A stretch of 64,000 nt of DNA from Artemisia argyi (GCA_030686995.1 CM060704.1:120630042-120694041); one strand, 5' to 3'; shown: positions 11,693 to 22,642, counted from the stretch's first letter. Notes: a model not told the origin generated them from the sequence alone. Translations and numbers: made by a program.

Positions 11693-12726
11693 ATTTCAAT
11701 AGCTTTTTTTTTGGGTAAAGGGTTACCCCGGTAAAGTATATTACTCAAAAAAACGTTTCACGTACAATGGAATATGGCTGAATGCCATATTAACCTCAAA
11801 CCGAGGTTTGAACTACCAAAAAACCAATGTGACATGCCACATATAGTTACTAGCCAAAAACTAACTATAAATTCTAAAACCAGTTGGCATGTTCCATTTC
11901 TTGAGCAAATCAGTGACCCTTGGCTTATTCTTGAATCTGAAAGAAACAAGCTTGAGCCGTATCATAACAATAATGAGATCGCAAAGCTCCTCAGGGGTTC
12001 TTCTAGTATTCTTGAACAAACGATTATTTCGTTCACTCCAAACATAATAACTCGCAGCTGCAAACAGAAGTTTACCCACAATACAACTAATCGAGCGTTT
12101 GGCTACCATAGGTTGGAGCCATGCCACGATATCCTCCAAAACAGGCGGTACAGTATCCATTCCAGCAAGATTTCGAATACGACACCAAATCTTGGCCGAG
12201 TAATCACACTCAAAGAAAAGGTGTTCATGTGAGTCCATATGAAGACCACATAAAGAGCATCGAAGCGAAGATAAAACCATAGTCGGACTCACATCCCAAG
12301 AACGCAGCTTATCTTGGGTTTTAAGACATCGTCTCATGATGAGCCAAAGATGAAAAGCATGGCGGGGGATGCCATGGGAAAACCAAACAATATCGCACCA
12401 AGAGACATCAAGGCCACGTGGTCTTAAAGCCTCCCAAGCACATTTCACCGAGTACTCAGTAAGATTACCATTTCTATCGCGCCACCACATGCAATCTTCA
12501 TTATCCGTGAGATTAGGAGTTGTAATGAGCCCTAATTCAGGGGATTTTGAGAGCCATAAAGTAGGCCATTTCCAAGCACCGTTTACAATAATGTCAGCCA
12601 CACATGTACGTAAGTTATACCCTTCCCTAGCGACATCCCTTGGCGAGATATAACGATATAAAGGGCATTGAGTATACCACATGTCATACCATAACGAAGT
12701 ATTTAACCCATTTCAATAGCTTTTTT
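11693..12726 (-). mobile_element. 5'-truncated LINE (L1-type non-LTR retrotransposon)
   Basis: The insertion lies between perfect 17-bp direct repeats ATTTCAATAGCTTTTTT (11,693-11,709 and 12,710-12,726), the hallmark of target-primed reverse transcription. On the minus strand it encodes the end of ORF2, then a 3' UTR, and ends in a short A tract (plus-strand T run near 11,704-11,712). Only about 1 kb of an expected 6 kb or more is present. Endonuclease and reverse transcriptase are missing, so the copy is dead on arrival. Its 3' UTR is related to that of the LINE at 46.5-47.3 kb. Confidence 0.85.
11861..12682 (-). pseudogene. C-terminal part of LINE ORF2 with zf-RVT domain
   Basis: An open frame of 273 codons on the minus strand. 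It holds the zinc-binding domain found at the C-terminus of plant LINE reverse transcriptases (zf-RVT): WCDIVWFSHGIPRHAFHLWL, then CSLCG and HEHLFFEC with the expected Cys/His spacing, then IVGKLLFAAASYYVWSERNN. The palm and finger motifs of the polymerase lie upstream of the truncation and are absent. The ATG is an internal Met, not the true start. The frame is uninterrupted, so the insertion is not very old. The lone domain has no expected activity. Confidence 0.8.
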
Positions 12727-14030
12727 GTCATTTGTATTTCTGTTATTATGTTTTTGTGGGTTTTAATATAAATTATTGTGTTGTCTTAGTTTTACGTTTG
12801 CTAATGCTCAATATTATAAACTTAATGAAGACATGAATGGTAGTTATTAATGTTTAAATCCGTGACTAAGATGATAGTTGACGATGATGGCAATGGTGCA
12901 CCTTTTTTTAAAAGTGATAATGCATGAATCGATGATACATCATGATGGTCATGATGACGATGATAAAGCGGATCATTACAAATTAGTTGGATGCAAGAAG
13001 ATGATAACTATGTTCGATAGATTAATCCATGGTGAAGTTGACGATGATAATGATAAGACGAGAATAAGGACTATGCTTTTGTAATAGATGTTCTTCATAA
13101 ATACAATGAATCCTTTGTTTGAAAACGTAAATTTTTTTATTCAATATGTTCTTTGATGCAGACTATCTATTTTCTTATGCATGTGTCTTTTTCATGCCAA
13201 AGTTTTTCATGCCTACTATCTTGGATACACAACCAGCCCACCATGATCGAATAGATGATGCATTAATGTTCAAAAACCGATGCTCTCTGATTCATGAAAT
13301 AAAGAGTATACTTTGAATCATGTAAAATTTGATGCATAAAAGGATTTAAAAACAGTTTGATGCAAGCATGTATTAAATATGTTATTGATATAAAAGAATG
13401 TTACATATTAAGTTGGATGCAAAGGTTTTAGATATAACATTTGATAATAAAAATGATACAATGATTATTTAAAAATCTAGAAAAGAGAAGGTGCATAAAC
13501 TAAGTTGCTTCCATAAATTCTTTTTGACGCATAAATATTTGATTCAACTATGAATTAATCATGTTTTAAAGATTAATGTCATTAATAAAGAATACATGAA
13601 CTCTATTGGTTCATTTGTTGTGATACGTTTTTGGCCACTCTTTCATTTTCTTATTATTAATATGAGTTCATTCATTTGTAATTAAGGTGGATATTAAATG
13701 AAGACTATCCATTTATCTAGATGAGTTAAAGTAAATACTTGCATTTATTTGCTGCAAACAAACTAAAAGGAAATCTAAACACTTGCATAATTTTCATTAT
13801 GGTTCCAAAATTAGTTTGTAACATCTTGAAAAAAAATCTCTTGACATATACTCTTTTAATTAGAACCCAAAATAAGTATCACATCAATTGCAATATTATC
13901 GAAACATGTTATTTACTCAAAGTAGATTGTTTTTGAATTTATAAGTTATACATTGTTGTATATTTTAGCCTCACCATCACGTCAACAACTTAACAATTTA
14001 CTCAAACATTACGAAATCAACAATTAGATA
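12727..14030. other. Intergenic, no gene seen
   Basis: GAT/ATG-rich low complexity at 12,870-13,060, otherwise featureless AT-rich DNA. Confidence 0.4.
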
Positions 14031-14067
14031 CAATTCGTGCAAAGCACGGGTTCGCCATACCTCGTTA
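14031..14067 (+). mobile_element. Degenerate Helitron-like 3' terminus
   Basis: A small hairpin CGTGCAAAGCACG followed by GGGTTCGCCATACCTCGT. This resembles plant Helitron 3' ends, which have a hairpin a few bases before CTAGT. Here CTCG stands where CTRR is expected, so it is at best a decayed end. No 5' end was identified. Confidence 0.25.
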
Positions 14068-15033
14068 ACTATATATCTCACATTTCCACCCTCTTCTTTT
14101 GTTTTACCTTCAACGACCACTGAAAATGTACTGATATCTTATTATGTTCTCTTCCGCCCGTAACAAGTTTATATTTTTGGCAGCTCATTAATACAAAGGT
14201 GGTAACGAATGGTAATCATTTTATAACCAACTTTATGAATGCATAACGTATTTTCTAAGAGTTTCTCTTATATAGCTATACAAGCATTTGTTTCACATTC
14301 CATAGAAGTTACAATTCATGCATAGAGTTTTTGTTTAATTTTTCTCTTTGTACAATTTTACCAAATGTATTTTCATTTGATTTGAATAAAACTAATAATT
14401 TCATAATAAAATGTAGAAAATATGACGACATATTTATATGTTCTCTATGGTGTCTAGAAATGGTATTACTGAACAAAATGACACACAAACTTTTTTACTA
14501 GAAAATATATAAAGTTAGGAAAGAAACACATATTTTTGCTTTAAAAATAATTAAGAATAATAAGTACCATTTCATCTAACGAGCGTATACGAAATTATAT
14601 ATATTTGTTTAAGTTGTGTTTTACAAGTGCATCTCTATTAGGGAAGTCTTTGAATATGTATATAAGTTACAAATAATTTTGCTCTTCATTTGCTAAAATC
14701 TGACCTAATTTGAAAAAGTTGAAGTGAAACACGTGATTATCGAAATTTCAAATACTTGTATGGTATTCAACGCTCAAAACTAACGCACAGCCTGTTTATA
14801 CCCTTTACAGCTTACCAAAAAAGTAAATGTAATCCTAAGAAACTATTTTGCAGTTGATCAGCTGTTGATATTCAATGGGCCGGTTTATCATCAATTAGGC
14901 TATTTACAAAATAAAAATTTAATGTTTTGACAATCAAGACAACTCATTTGACATGTACTTGTAATAGCAAGTTGTGTTTTTCTTGAACAACAATTAAAAC
15001 AGATTAGCAAAAAGTTAGATAATTAGAAACAAT
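14068..15033. other. Intergenic, no gene seen
   Basis: AT-rich, no supported feature. Confidence 0.4.
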
Positions 15034-15453
15034 AATATAAAGGTACATTAATCATGGGCTTTGTGGTTTATTGGGTGAAGCTTAATAAGTTAAGCGAGCT
15101 TATGTGAGAGTAGTACCGTGTTGGGTGACCAACCGGGAAGTCCTCACTTGGAGACCACAAGCTCTAATGATATCAACCAACTGCCTAGTGCAGTTGGCCA
15201 CCAGCTACCTTAGAAGTCTGGGCCCAACCATATGATCTCTTGATCCAACAAAGGGCGTGTGTTCGATTCCGTTCCGCGATCCGACAAAGGGCGTGTGTTC
15301 GATTCCGTTCCGCAGCATGGTTGGGTATTGGGTGGAGGTATTTTACAGGCATCAAATCATTGCTGGGTAGGGTTGATGGGTACTATTATGATACACAGGA
15401 TTAAAGTGTCCCTGCCAATCTACACTTTATTGATCCAATATAAAGGTACATTA
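15034..15453 (+). mobile_element. Composite 5S rRNA/tRNA-headed SINE with 17-bp target duplication
   Basis: Perfect 17-bp direct repeats AATATAAAGGTACATTA (15,034-15,050 and 15,437-15,453) bound a 386-bp element. Its head (about 15,088-15,151) aligns with the 3' half of 5S rRNA, including the internal promoter region: AGTTAAGCGAGCTTATGTGA for box A, then GAGAGTAGTACC, then TTGGGTGACC and GGGAAGTCCTC for box C. A second, tRNA-like part follows, with an A-box-like TAGTGCAGTTGGC and a B box GTGTTCGATTCC that occurs twice. The long duplication argues for LINE-type retroposition, not an LTR element such as Cassandra, which also carries 5S sequence but would show 5-bp duplications. Non-coding. Confidence 0.75.
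15242..15313 (+). repeat. 36-bp tandem duplication carrying the SINE B box
   Basis: Two adjacent 36-bp units (15,242-15,277 and 15,278-15,313) differ at one base. Each contains GTGTTCGATTCC, so this SINE copy has two B boxes. Confidence 0.9.
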
Positions 15454-15646
15454 CACGGCTTACAAATCTATTCAATCCGTTTTGTAATCATCTTTAACTA
15501 GTTACATCAAGTTACATACATCTAAACTGAATAGAAATCATAAAGCATTTCATAATTACTCTAGATATCTTCACCGAGCTAAACCAAATTTTCATCAAAA
15601 TTTTAAAGAGTATTGTTTGGATATCAACATATTTTATTTTAACCAA

Positions 15647-15648
<2 letters not shown>
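15454..15648. other. Intergenic spacer
   Basis: No supported feature between the SINE and the microsatellite. Confidence 0.4.

Positions 15649-15703
<55 letters not shown>
15649..15703. repeat. (AAT)n microsatellite
   Basis: About 18 uninterrupted AAT units. Confidence 0.95.
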
Positions 15704-16214
15704 GTACTTTTATGTGCACTTTTTCTTTTGTATTATTCTTGCCTCATAGCTATCAATGGCTTTAGCCACGGTAGACTACCACATTTTGCATATATACTTG
15801 AAGCTCCCTTAGTCCTTAAGCTAATCATAAAAAACTATAGAACATACCTTCCAACTTTATTTATTTTCCAAAAAGTTACATTTGCTAGGTATAGAAATTG
15901 AAACCGTTGAGTATCTAACTATCTTGTAAACCATTTATGCCTACTAAATATAGAAATATTTAAAATTAAGCATTATATAATTTAATACTAAAAGTACAAG
16001 TAATATTAATACAACTAAACATTTAATACATTAAAATCAATACAATTAAACATTTATATGTTTTGTAGCTATATGTACATACCACTTTCGGCCATTAATG
16101 GTCTAAAAATTAATGCAAACCTTAAAATTCAACATTACACCTTTTAATGCTAAAGGTACAAGTAATATCAACACAATTATACATTTAATGCTTTAAAATT
16201 CAGCATTACAACAT
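15704..16214. other. Intergenic, no gene seen
   Basis: AT-rich. Loosely repeated phrases (acatttaatgc, aatacaattaaacattta) are seen between 16,000 and 16,210. No coding potential. Confidence 0.4.
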
Positions 16215-16569
16215 TAAGGGCTCGTTTGGTTTGTAAAAGGATTTGGAATTGGTTTAGAATGAAAAATAAAAAAAATAAAAAAAAATAAGAGAAAAAATGA
16301 TATTTTATTAAAAACTTTATTTTAATAGTTGATAAATGATTTATTAGAAAGAGAATTGAGTAGTTTTATTTTTTAATAATTAATTTGTGTGTAGTTTGTG
16401 AGTGAAATTTAAATGTGGGGTACATTATTTACCAAATACACCTCATATGTCATGAATCAATCTATCATTACCAGGCCCATTTCGATTCTCAAAAACTTGA
16501 ACCAAACATTTAATTTTTGGAATGAAACAATTCCTTGAATCCAAAAGCTATAAACCAAACGGGCCCTAA
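16215..16569. mobile_element. Tourist-like MITE (PIF/Harbinger type)
   Basis: A 349-bp element at 16,218-16,566 with inverted termini GGGCTCGTTTGGTTTGTA and, as its partner, GGGCCCGTTTGGTTTATA. It is flanked by the 3-bp duplication TAA (16,215-16,217 and 16,567-16,569), as expected for the PIF/Harbinger superfamily. The interior is AT-rich and non-coding. Confidence 0.8.
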
Positions 16570-17065
16570 ATAAAACATAATTAATACTCCTATTAAAACA
16601 CCTAATTACTTAAAAATACAATGAGTTATTCACATTGTACAACCAGTTTAACGTATAGCTATCAAATTAAATACAACCAATTAAAATACCCCTTACTAAA
16701 AAGTGCAATAAAATGTTCACAATGTACAATCTAAACAAGCTACAACATATCCAAAATATAAAATAATTAAATACACTAATTAATATTATTTTTAAAACAC
16801 CCCTAAAATGAAAAATACATGTTATTATACACATTTTACAAACTAATAAAACACACAAAAGTTTATACAATCTAACAAGTTGATGGTACATATAGTTTTG
16901 AAAACCAGACCGAACCACAGGTTCAACTGGGAACTGGTGTCGCAACTGGTTCGGCTAGCCAATAAAAGCCATCCAAAAATGAACCAAAGAGGACCCGTTG
17001 AAACCGATACAAACTTGCGAGCCATGCCTCATCAGGATTTATTTCTCCTGTTAATTGTCACAGGG
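16570..17065. other. Intergenic; possible Helitron body
   Basis: No convincing gene. A stretch from about 16,896 (GAAAACCAGACCGAACCACAG) resembles a repeat type common in plants. The ORF at 16,880-17,263 runs across this repeat and was not accepted. Confidence 0.3.
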
Positions 17066-17099
17066 TACCCGACGCTGCAACGCGCGGGTATCCTGCTAG
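17066..17099 (+). mobile_element. Helitron 3' terminus candidate
   Basis: A GC-rich hairpin with arms TACCCG (17,066-17,071) and CGGGTA (17,085-17,090) is followed five bases later by CTAG (17,096-17,099) and a host T. Plant Helitrons end in CTRR preceded by such a hairpin and insert between A and T. No TC 5' end was recognised, so the length of the element is unknown. Confidence 0.45.
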
Positions 17100-17626
17100 T
17101 ATTGACATTATATGATAAGAAATTAAGAACTTTTGCTAAACGAGACGTTGACAATTGTTGGTTGGTCTATATCTACCCAAACTTTTTACGATCGAACAAG
17201 GTTCGACTTGTGTTCTCGATCCAAAAAATTAGATCATTTTATTGCAAATCCATAGATTTCTGAAAAGATTTCCAACGTGGTAATGAGTTTTTGGTAACAA
17301 ATCTTTTCAGCAAATATACCTTTTTACACGTTTTAGATTACAAATTTGCAATAGTAACATTTGGTAATGCAACCCAAACTAATATTGCTACATAAAAGTT
17401 ACGGGGAGTAAATAAAAACACATATACTTTCTATACAAATCCACTCTTCTAATTATAATATTGTTAAAAAAAGCGTCGAGTTCCAAAATTTGATTACTTT
17501 CAAATATTCTGTCGACATTTTTCCTACTTAATAATACAACTTTTACTTTTAAACATACAAACTCACTTTCACTCAAAAAGTCACAACCAAAAACTCACCG
17601 GCGTTCATCGCCGGAGACCAAAAAGT
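17100..17626 (+). promoter_or_regulatory. Upstream region of the NHL gene
   Basis: AT-rich 5' flank of the LEA_2 gene. A small hairpin (CCGGCG...CGCCGG) lies just before the start, at 17,599-17,614. I could not fix a TATA box with confidence. Confidence 0.35.
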
Positions 17627-18702
17627 ATGACCTCGGACACAGCCATAACCCGCCACAACCGCCACCCAATCCGACCACCACCACCATCAAACTACCATCC
17701 ACATTACTACCCAAACTCATCAAATTCATCACCCTCAGCCTCAATCAAAGGCTGCTGCTGTTGCTTATTCCTTCTCTTCTCATTCCTAGCCCTCGTTGCT
17801 GTCGCGGTTGTTCTCGTTGTTTTGCTAGCTCTTAAACCTAAGAAACCCGAGTTTAGTTTACAACAAGTGGGTGTACAATATATTAACCTAGCTTCAACTA
17901 CAAACCCTAATTCTCAGCAAACTATCACTTCTCCAGAATCTGCATCTTTGTCCCTAGCTATACGAATGTTGTTCACTGCTAAGAATGATAATAAAGTTGG
18001 CATCAAGTACGAGGATTCCGCATTTAATATTATGTACCGTGGGATACCCTTGGTAGGCTTTCCGTCCTTTTTTCTATATAAACCATTGTATGCTTACACT
18101 ATTCGTACCATTTCTGTCTCAAATTAAATGTCCAGATTTTCCTTTTTCTTCGTATAATATGTGTTAATTTTCATATTTAAGCAGCAATAAAAATGTTGCA
18201 AAAGTTTAAGATGACATTTTATTGATGAACAATGTAATAGTCTCATTCGATCTTTATTAAATTGTGTGCAATTTAAAATTGGACATTTAATTTGAAACGG
18301 AAAGAGGAACAAAAACTTAAGTTCAGTAAAGTAGAATTTAGTTTCTGGTTTCGACAGGGTCGTGGGTCAGTTCCGGGGTTTTATCAACCCGCACATAGTG
18401 TGAGACAGTTGCAAACTACGGTGACGGTGGATCGGGTTAGTTTGTTGCAAAGTGATGCTGCTAGTTTGATTAGTGATGCAATGTTGAATGATAGAGTTGA
18501 GTTGAGGATCATGGGTGATGTAAGAGCTAAGATTCGAATCATTGGGTTAACTTCACCGGTTGTGCAGGTTAGTGATTCTAGTAACATCTCTTTTTCACTT
18601 TGTGCTTTTGTCAAAAAGTTTATCTTCCACTTGCCTTTAGCTATAATTTGCTGCCTTTGAATAATTTTTTGATTTTGTTACAAGCAAAATGTAAGGGTAA
18701 AG

Positions 18703-18782
<80 letters not shown>

Positions 18783-19197
18783 GAGGGTTAATGTGAGATC
18801 AAACTTAAAGTTGTAAAAATAAGATCTAGTTTAAACAACCACTAAAACCATTTTATAAATAACCATATTAGCAAAAATACACAAAAAATAAAGTATTAAT
18901 ACGAATTAACATTTTAGCAACTAATAACCAACTGATACATGAGTTTGGATTAGTGATACACAACTATAAATTTACATGTTTGTAATCAAAGTGTATCACC
19001 TTAACCTGATACATTATATGTCGAATCAAAGTGTATCACATTGGTTTCGTCAATTTAAAAAAGAAAACTATCGGAACTTTAACAATTTTAGTTGTACTCA
19101 ATAAAAAAAATTTATTTTATTTTAACAAGAGTGTCACTTGTCAGATTTTAGTTGGATCTTATTTTTACAACTTTAAGATTGATCTTATTTGATCTAA

Positions 19198-19258
<61 letters not shown>

Positions 19259-21178
19259 AATATGATGTCTAAAATGTAATTTTCTCCTTCAAAATGTAGC
19301 TACTTATTGATTTAATGGATTAGCTTAATTAATACTCAAATAATTGATAAAACTGTGATACAACTTGTATTTTGTACTTTAGTGTACATTATACTAAATG
19401 GGGTTAATAGTTTTGCTTTTGTTGAGTGGGATTAGTTGTGTCTAAGTTGTCTTATTAGCTCTAATTAATGTGTATGGATATAGTGGTTTAATATTTTGAT
19501 TGATACAAAGTTGTCGGTGAAAGATCAAAATAGTACCTTGACATAAAAATGTACTCCTAAGTTTAAGGTGTGGAAAAAAAATATATGATGCTACTCCAAG
19601 ATGAGTGGCGTTAATGATAAAAACATAACAAATCATTGTACTCTTCCGGTCTCAATATTATTGTTCATTTCTACTTTTTGAGGTCTCTCAAAAAAATTAT
19701 TCACTACTAAAATTAAAAGTTGTAATATTACCCTTAATCAAAATTATCATTTACAAAATTATATGATAGCATTAGTTAATTGTCAAAGAGTAAAACTATT
19801 ATTTTGTTGCTTTTGCAACTTTTCAAGCAGTTACAAATGCATTTTTCTTAAATTGTATGTTTTTTGTCGGTGTACAATAATTTAAAACGGAAGGGTAATA
19901 TATAGTTAATAGATTTTAGATAAGATAAAGAAACAGTTATATTAGATCCGGTAACGAGAGTTCGTTGGTAAAAGTTTGGGATTATCATTACAAAAATGCG
20001 CCTTTATTTTGAACCGTGCTTAATGTAAGCTATTTTGCAGTGATCATGACAACCTCGCGTAAGAGAAGAACTTTACCTTCTCTGAATTTTTGGGATGATG
20101 AATTCAAGCCCTAAAACTTAGTTAGTTAAAAGATAGAAATGCTATGATTCACTCAAGACTCAAGAGGAATTAATTGTTTAACTCGTGTCAACAAGAATAT
20201 TCAACAGTAGTAGTTAATATAGCGCTCCTAGATGACATGAAAATAGAAAGTGCACATTTCAAATCTCAATTGATGAAAGAAAACCAAGTAAATTTGCTTG
20301 TGGCCTTGTGTGGACATTTTTTTAAACATTTTTCTAAGTGGAATATTGTGTTTTAAAAAGAGCAACGTAGAGCATGAATGTCTCCATATAAATAGGTTAA
20401 AGTGGTGATGGGGCCTCTGTCACATGACCGTAACATTGTTACCGCAATCATTGGGAGTGGGTACCGCGTGTTATTTGGAATCAATCATACATTTTTGTTT
20501 CAATTATTTCATTGTTTTTTGTTCTAACGTCGCATCTAGACATTGTGATGAATTGATAAGGTTTTTTCGGTTAAGGTTATTGATAAGTATTTGATTCAAA
20601 TGTACACAATCTAGTATAGTAGAGGTATAAATTAGCACTTTCGACTCTTTCTCTCACTACCCTTAGAGTTATACTATACATAGCAATATTTGAACCTTAT
20701 ATCTTTTGTGTGGACACAGCATTAGGTTGATCATTTTGACGGCAGGTTTCTTATAAATGTGCCTTAGTAATCGATGTGTCCTTTTAAACTTAGACTTCAC
20801 ATAAAGTGATCCTGAAAACTAGTAATCCATGTGCACATTTAGTGTTTTAAATCAGAAGTCATCGTGTGTGCTATTATACTTGTAGCAGATGAGCCAGCCT
20901 CCCAAAAATTAGCACTGCATAAACCTTGTAGTCCAAAATATCTTTTAGAGCGAAATGATTCACAAACGCTAAAGTGGCTTGATATGCTGATTGTTAAACT
21001 AGCTAGATTGTAGTGTGAAGTATATATAGTTCAACTATTTGTAAATTTTTTGCAATTTGAGTAATATAAAATTTGCATTGGAGGATTGCAGGTATCGATA
21101 GATTGTGCAATAGCTATTAGCCCAAAGAAGCAGTCTCTCATTTACAAGCAATGTGGATTTGATGGTTTGCAACTATAA
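17627..21178 (+). CDS. NDR1/HIN1-like (LEA_2) membrane protein, three exons (NHL13-like)
   Basis: Exons 17,627-18,052, 18,358-18,567 and 21,092-21,178, all GT-AG and phase 0, give 240 residues. Residues 1-42 are Pro/His/Ser-rich and cytosolic. A CCCC cluster (43-46), a likely palmitoylation site, precedes one membrane helix (about 47-69). The rest is a LEA_2 domain with FNIMYRGIPL joined to GRGSVPGFYQPAHSVRQL, SDAASLISDAMLNDRVEL and VSIDCAIAISPKKQ, ending YKQCGFDGLQL. The layout and these phrases match plant NHL proteins, which act at the plasma membrane and several of which are linked to immunity. I recall the Arabidopsis NHL13 type as closest; function here is inferred from family. Length is normal and no stop or frameshift is seen. 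Exon 3 lies 2.5 kb downstream in a repeat-filled intron; the join is supported by phase and conserved C-terminus. Confidence 0.88.
18705..18779. repeat. (AT)n microsatellite
   Basis: About 37 uninterrupted AT units in intron 2. Confidence 0.95.
18780..19201. mobile_element. MITE-like inverted-repeat element inserted in an AT tract
   Basis: Arms at 18,797-18,826 and 19,155-19,184 are 30-bp inverted repeats with two mismatches (core CTTAAAGTTGTAAAAATAAG). About 420 bp sit between two AT tracts that may once have been one. TA target duplications would be invisible in this context. The superfamily is unclear. Confidence 0.55.
19202..19256. repeat. (AT)n microsatellite
   Basis: About 27 AT units immediately right of the inverted-repeat element. 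Confidence 0.95.
19639..19897. mobile_element. Stowaway-type MITE in NHL intron 2
   Basis: A 255-bp element at 19,641-19,895. Termini CTCTTCCGG on the left and CGGAAGGG on the right match the plant Stowaway consensus (CTCCCTCCGT). ATTATTGT/ACAATAAT lies just inside, and TA flanks both sides. The element is non-coding, mobilised by Tc1/mariner-type transposases. Confidence 0.7.
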
Positions 21179-21400
21179 CACGTCCCAGATTAGATTGGAA
21201 CATATTGAATTCAATGTTTTTTTTGCAAATACAACCCGATCCAAATTAGATCCGATCGGCAGTTTTCACCGATAACATCAATTAGTGTAAGTCATCAACA
21301 CTCGAAATGAGAAGAACTTGAAATTAATGTTTCTTCTTCTTCTTCTTTATTTATCAAGGAACATATCACTTTTACAACTTGTTTTCCTGATAAACTAATA
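21179..21400 (+). other. 3' flank and UTR of the NHL gene
   Basis: About 220 bp between the stop codon and the long-TIR transposon, with no further feature. Only this distance remains for the native 3' UTR and terminator. Confidence 0.4.
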
Positions 21401-21764
21401 GGATATCGACAAGAAAAGGCATCATATTTGTCATCTTTTGTCATTGTATGTAGCGAACTTTTTTTTTATTGTAGCATTAACTTTTTTAAATCGTGCCATT
21501 GTGCGTACCGGTGACCTGTTTGACATGTTGCATAGGTTGAGTTAACGATCGTTTGTTTTATTATTACAGCGTTAGTCCTTTATACTAACGACCGTTTATA
21601 AATAACTAAATAGAGCCTGTTAACTTAACGATCATTTATTTTACACGTTTTCGCACGTTTTCGTCAGTTTTTACACGTTTTCGTCTTCTTTTACACGTTT
21701 TCGTTCGTTTACGCACGTTTTTACACGAAAAATAAAAATAAAAAAAAAAATTAAAAAAAAATAA

Positions 21765-21766
21765 AA

Positions 21767-21800
<34 letters not shown>

Positions 21801-21831
21801 GTAATAATAATAATAATATAAAAATAAAATA

Positions 21832-21881
<50 letters not shown>
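21765..21881. repeat. AAT-rich microsatellite inside the long-TIR element
   Basis: Interrupted (AAT)n arrays on the left side of the inserted Stowaway MITE. The same array resumes at 22,144-22,209 on the other side. Confidence 0.9.
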
Positions 21882-21883
<2 letters not shown>

Positions 21884-22142
21884 TTCCCTCCGTCCCAAAA
21901 TTATTGTCTAGTTTGAATTTTCAAAGTCAAACTGTTTCAACTTTTACCATAAATATATTTTTTTTCTATTATATAATACTTGATAAAAAAAATTTATACC
22001 ATTGAAAAGTACACTTAAAATCCAATCCATTTATATATTTTGTATCAAATATTATATAACGCCTACAAAAATATTTATGGTCAAAGTTGAATAAGAAATA
22101 CTAAAAAAGTCAATAGTGGACAATAAATTTGGGACGGAAGGA

Positions 22143-22145
<3 letters not shown>
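21882..22145. mobile_element. Stowaway MITE nested in an AAT array
   Basis: A 260-bp element at 21,884-22,143. It begins TTCCCTCCGTCCCAAAATTA and ends TTTGGGACGGAAGGAG, with TA on both sides. This is the canonical Stowaway terminus. It splits the AAT array of the long-TIR element. Confidence 0.85.

Positions 22146-22209
<64 letters not shown>
22144..22209. repeat. (AAT)n microsatellite, right part
   Basis: About 22 units. It codes for homopolymer reading in all frames, so ORFs here are artefacts. Confidence 0.95.
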
Positions 22210-22210
<1 letters not shown>

Positions 22211-22556
22211 TTCATACGTTTTTATCCGTGTTCTTACACTTTTATTCGTTTTCGTCAATTATTATACGTTTTCCTTCGTTTTTCTTATATTTTATCCGTT
22301 TTCATCCATTTTTATACATATAATACTATGAAAACGGATAAAAATATATGAAAATGGATAAAAACATATGAAAACTTGATATTTGATTTTAAATCACGAT
22401 TTTGACCTTTTTCTGGTCAGAATCATCAAAAGTGTAAAACACGAAAGTTGTCTGGAATGATGTTTTACATCAAAACTTGTAAATCTTATAAGTTTTATGA
22501 TTTACACAACTTTTAACTTATAAAATTTACAAGAGTTTATAAGTAATTAATTTATT

Positions 22557-22603
<47 letters not shown>

Positions 22604-22642
22604 TTTTATTTTTTTATTATTTTTTTTTGAAACATAACAATT
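22210..22642. other. Interior of the long-TIR element without a gene
   Basis: Words such as CGTTTTTATCCGTTTTC and, inverted, GAAAACGGATAAAAATATAT recur between 22,215 and 22,370. A TTA array sits at about 22,566-22,602. Confidence 0.5.

Larger units (their letters stand above)
18568..21091 (+). other. Intron 2 of the NHL gene, 2.5 kb, repeat-filled
   Basis: It begins GTTAGTG after GTGCAG and ends TTGCAG before GTATCG. It contains two AT microsatellites bracketing an inverted-repeat element and one Stowaway MITE. About 19,900-21,090 shows nothing recognisable. Confidence 0.8.

Noticed and set aside
12878..13084. 68-codon ORF rich in His, Asp and Met
   Set aside because: Product of GATGATG low complexity; no family resemblance.
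15088..15151. Functional 5S rRNA gene
   Set aside because: Only the 3' half is present, with many changes, inside a retroposed element.
15051..15436. Cassandra (5S-bearing TRIM) LTR
   Set aside because: The flanking duplication is 17 bp rather than 5 bp, and no PBS follows; a SINE fits better.
16880..17263. 127-codon plus-strand ORF
   Set aside because: Runs across a repeat and the Helitron-like terminus, with no domain and no splice or start support.
22052..22331. ORFs with long Ile or Tyr runs near the AAT arrays
   Set aside because: Translations of microsatellites.
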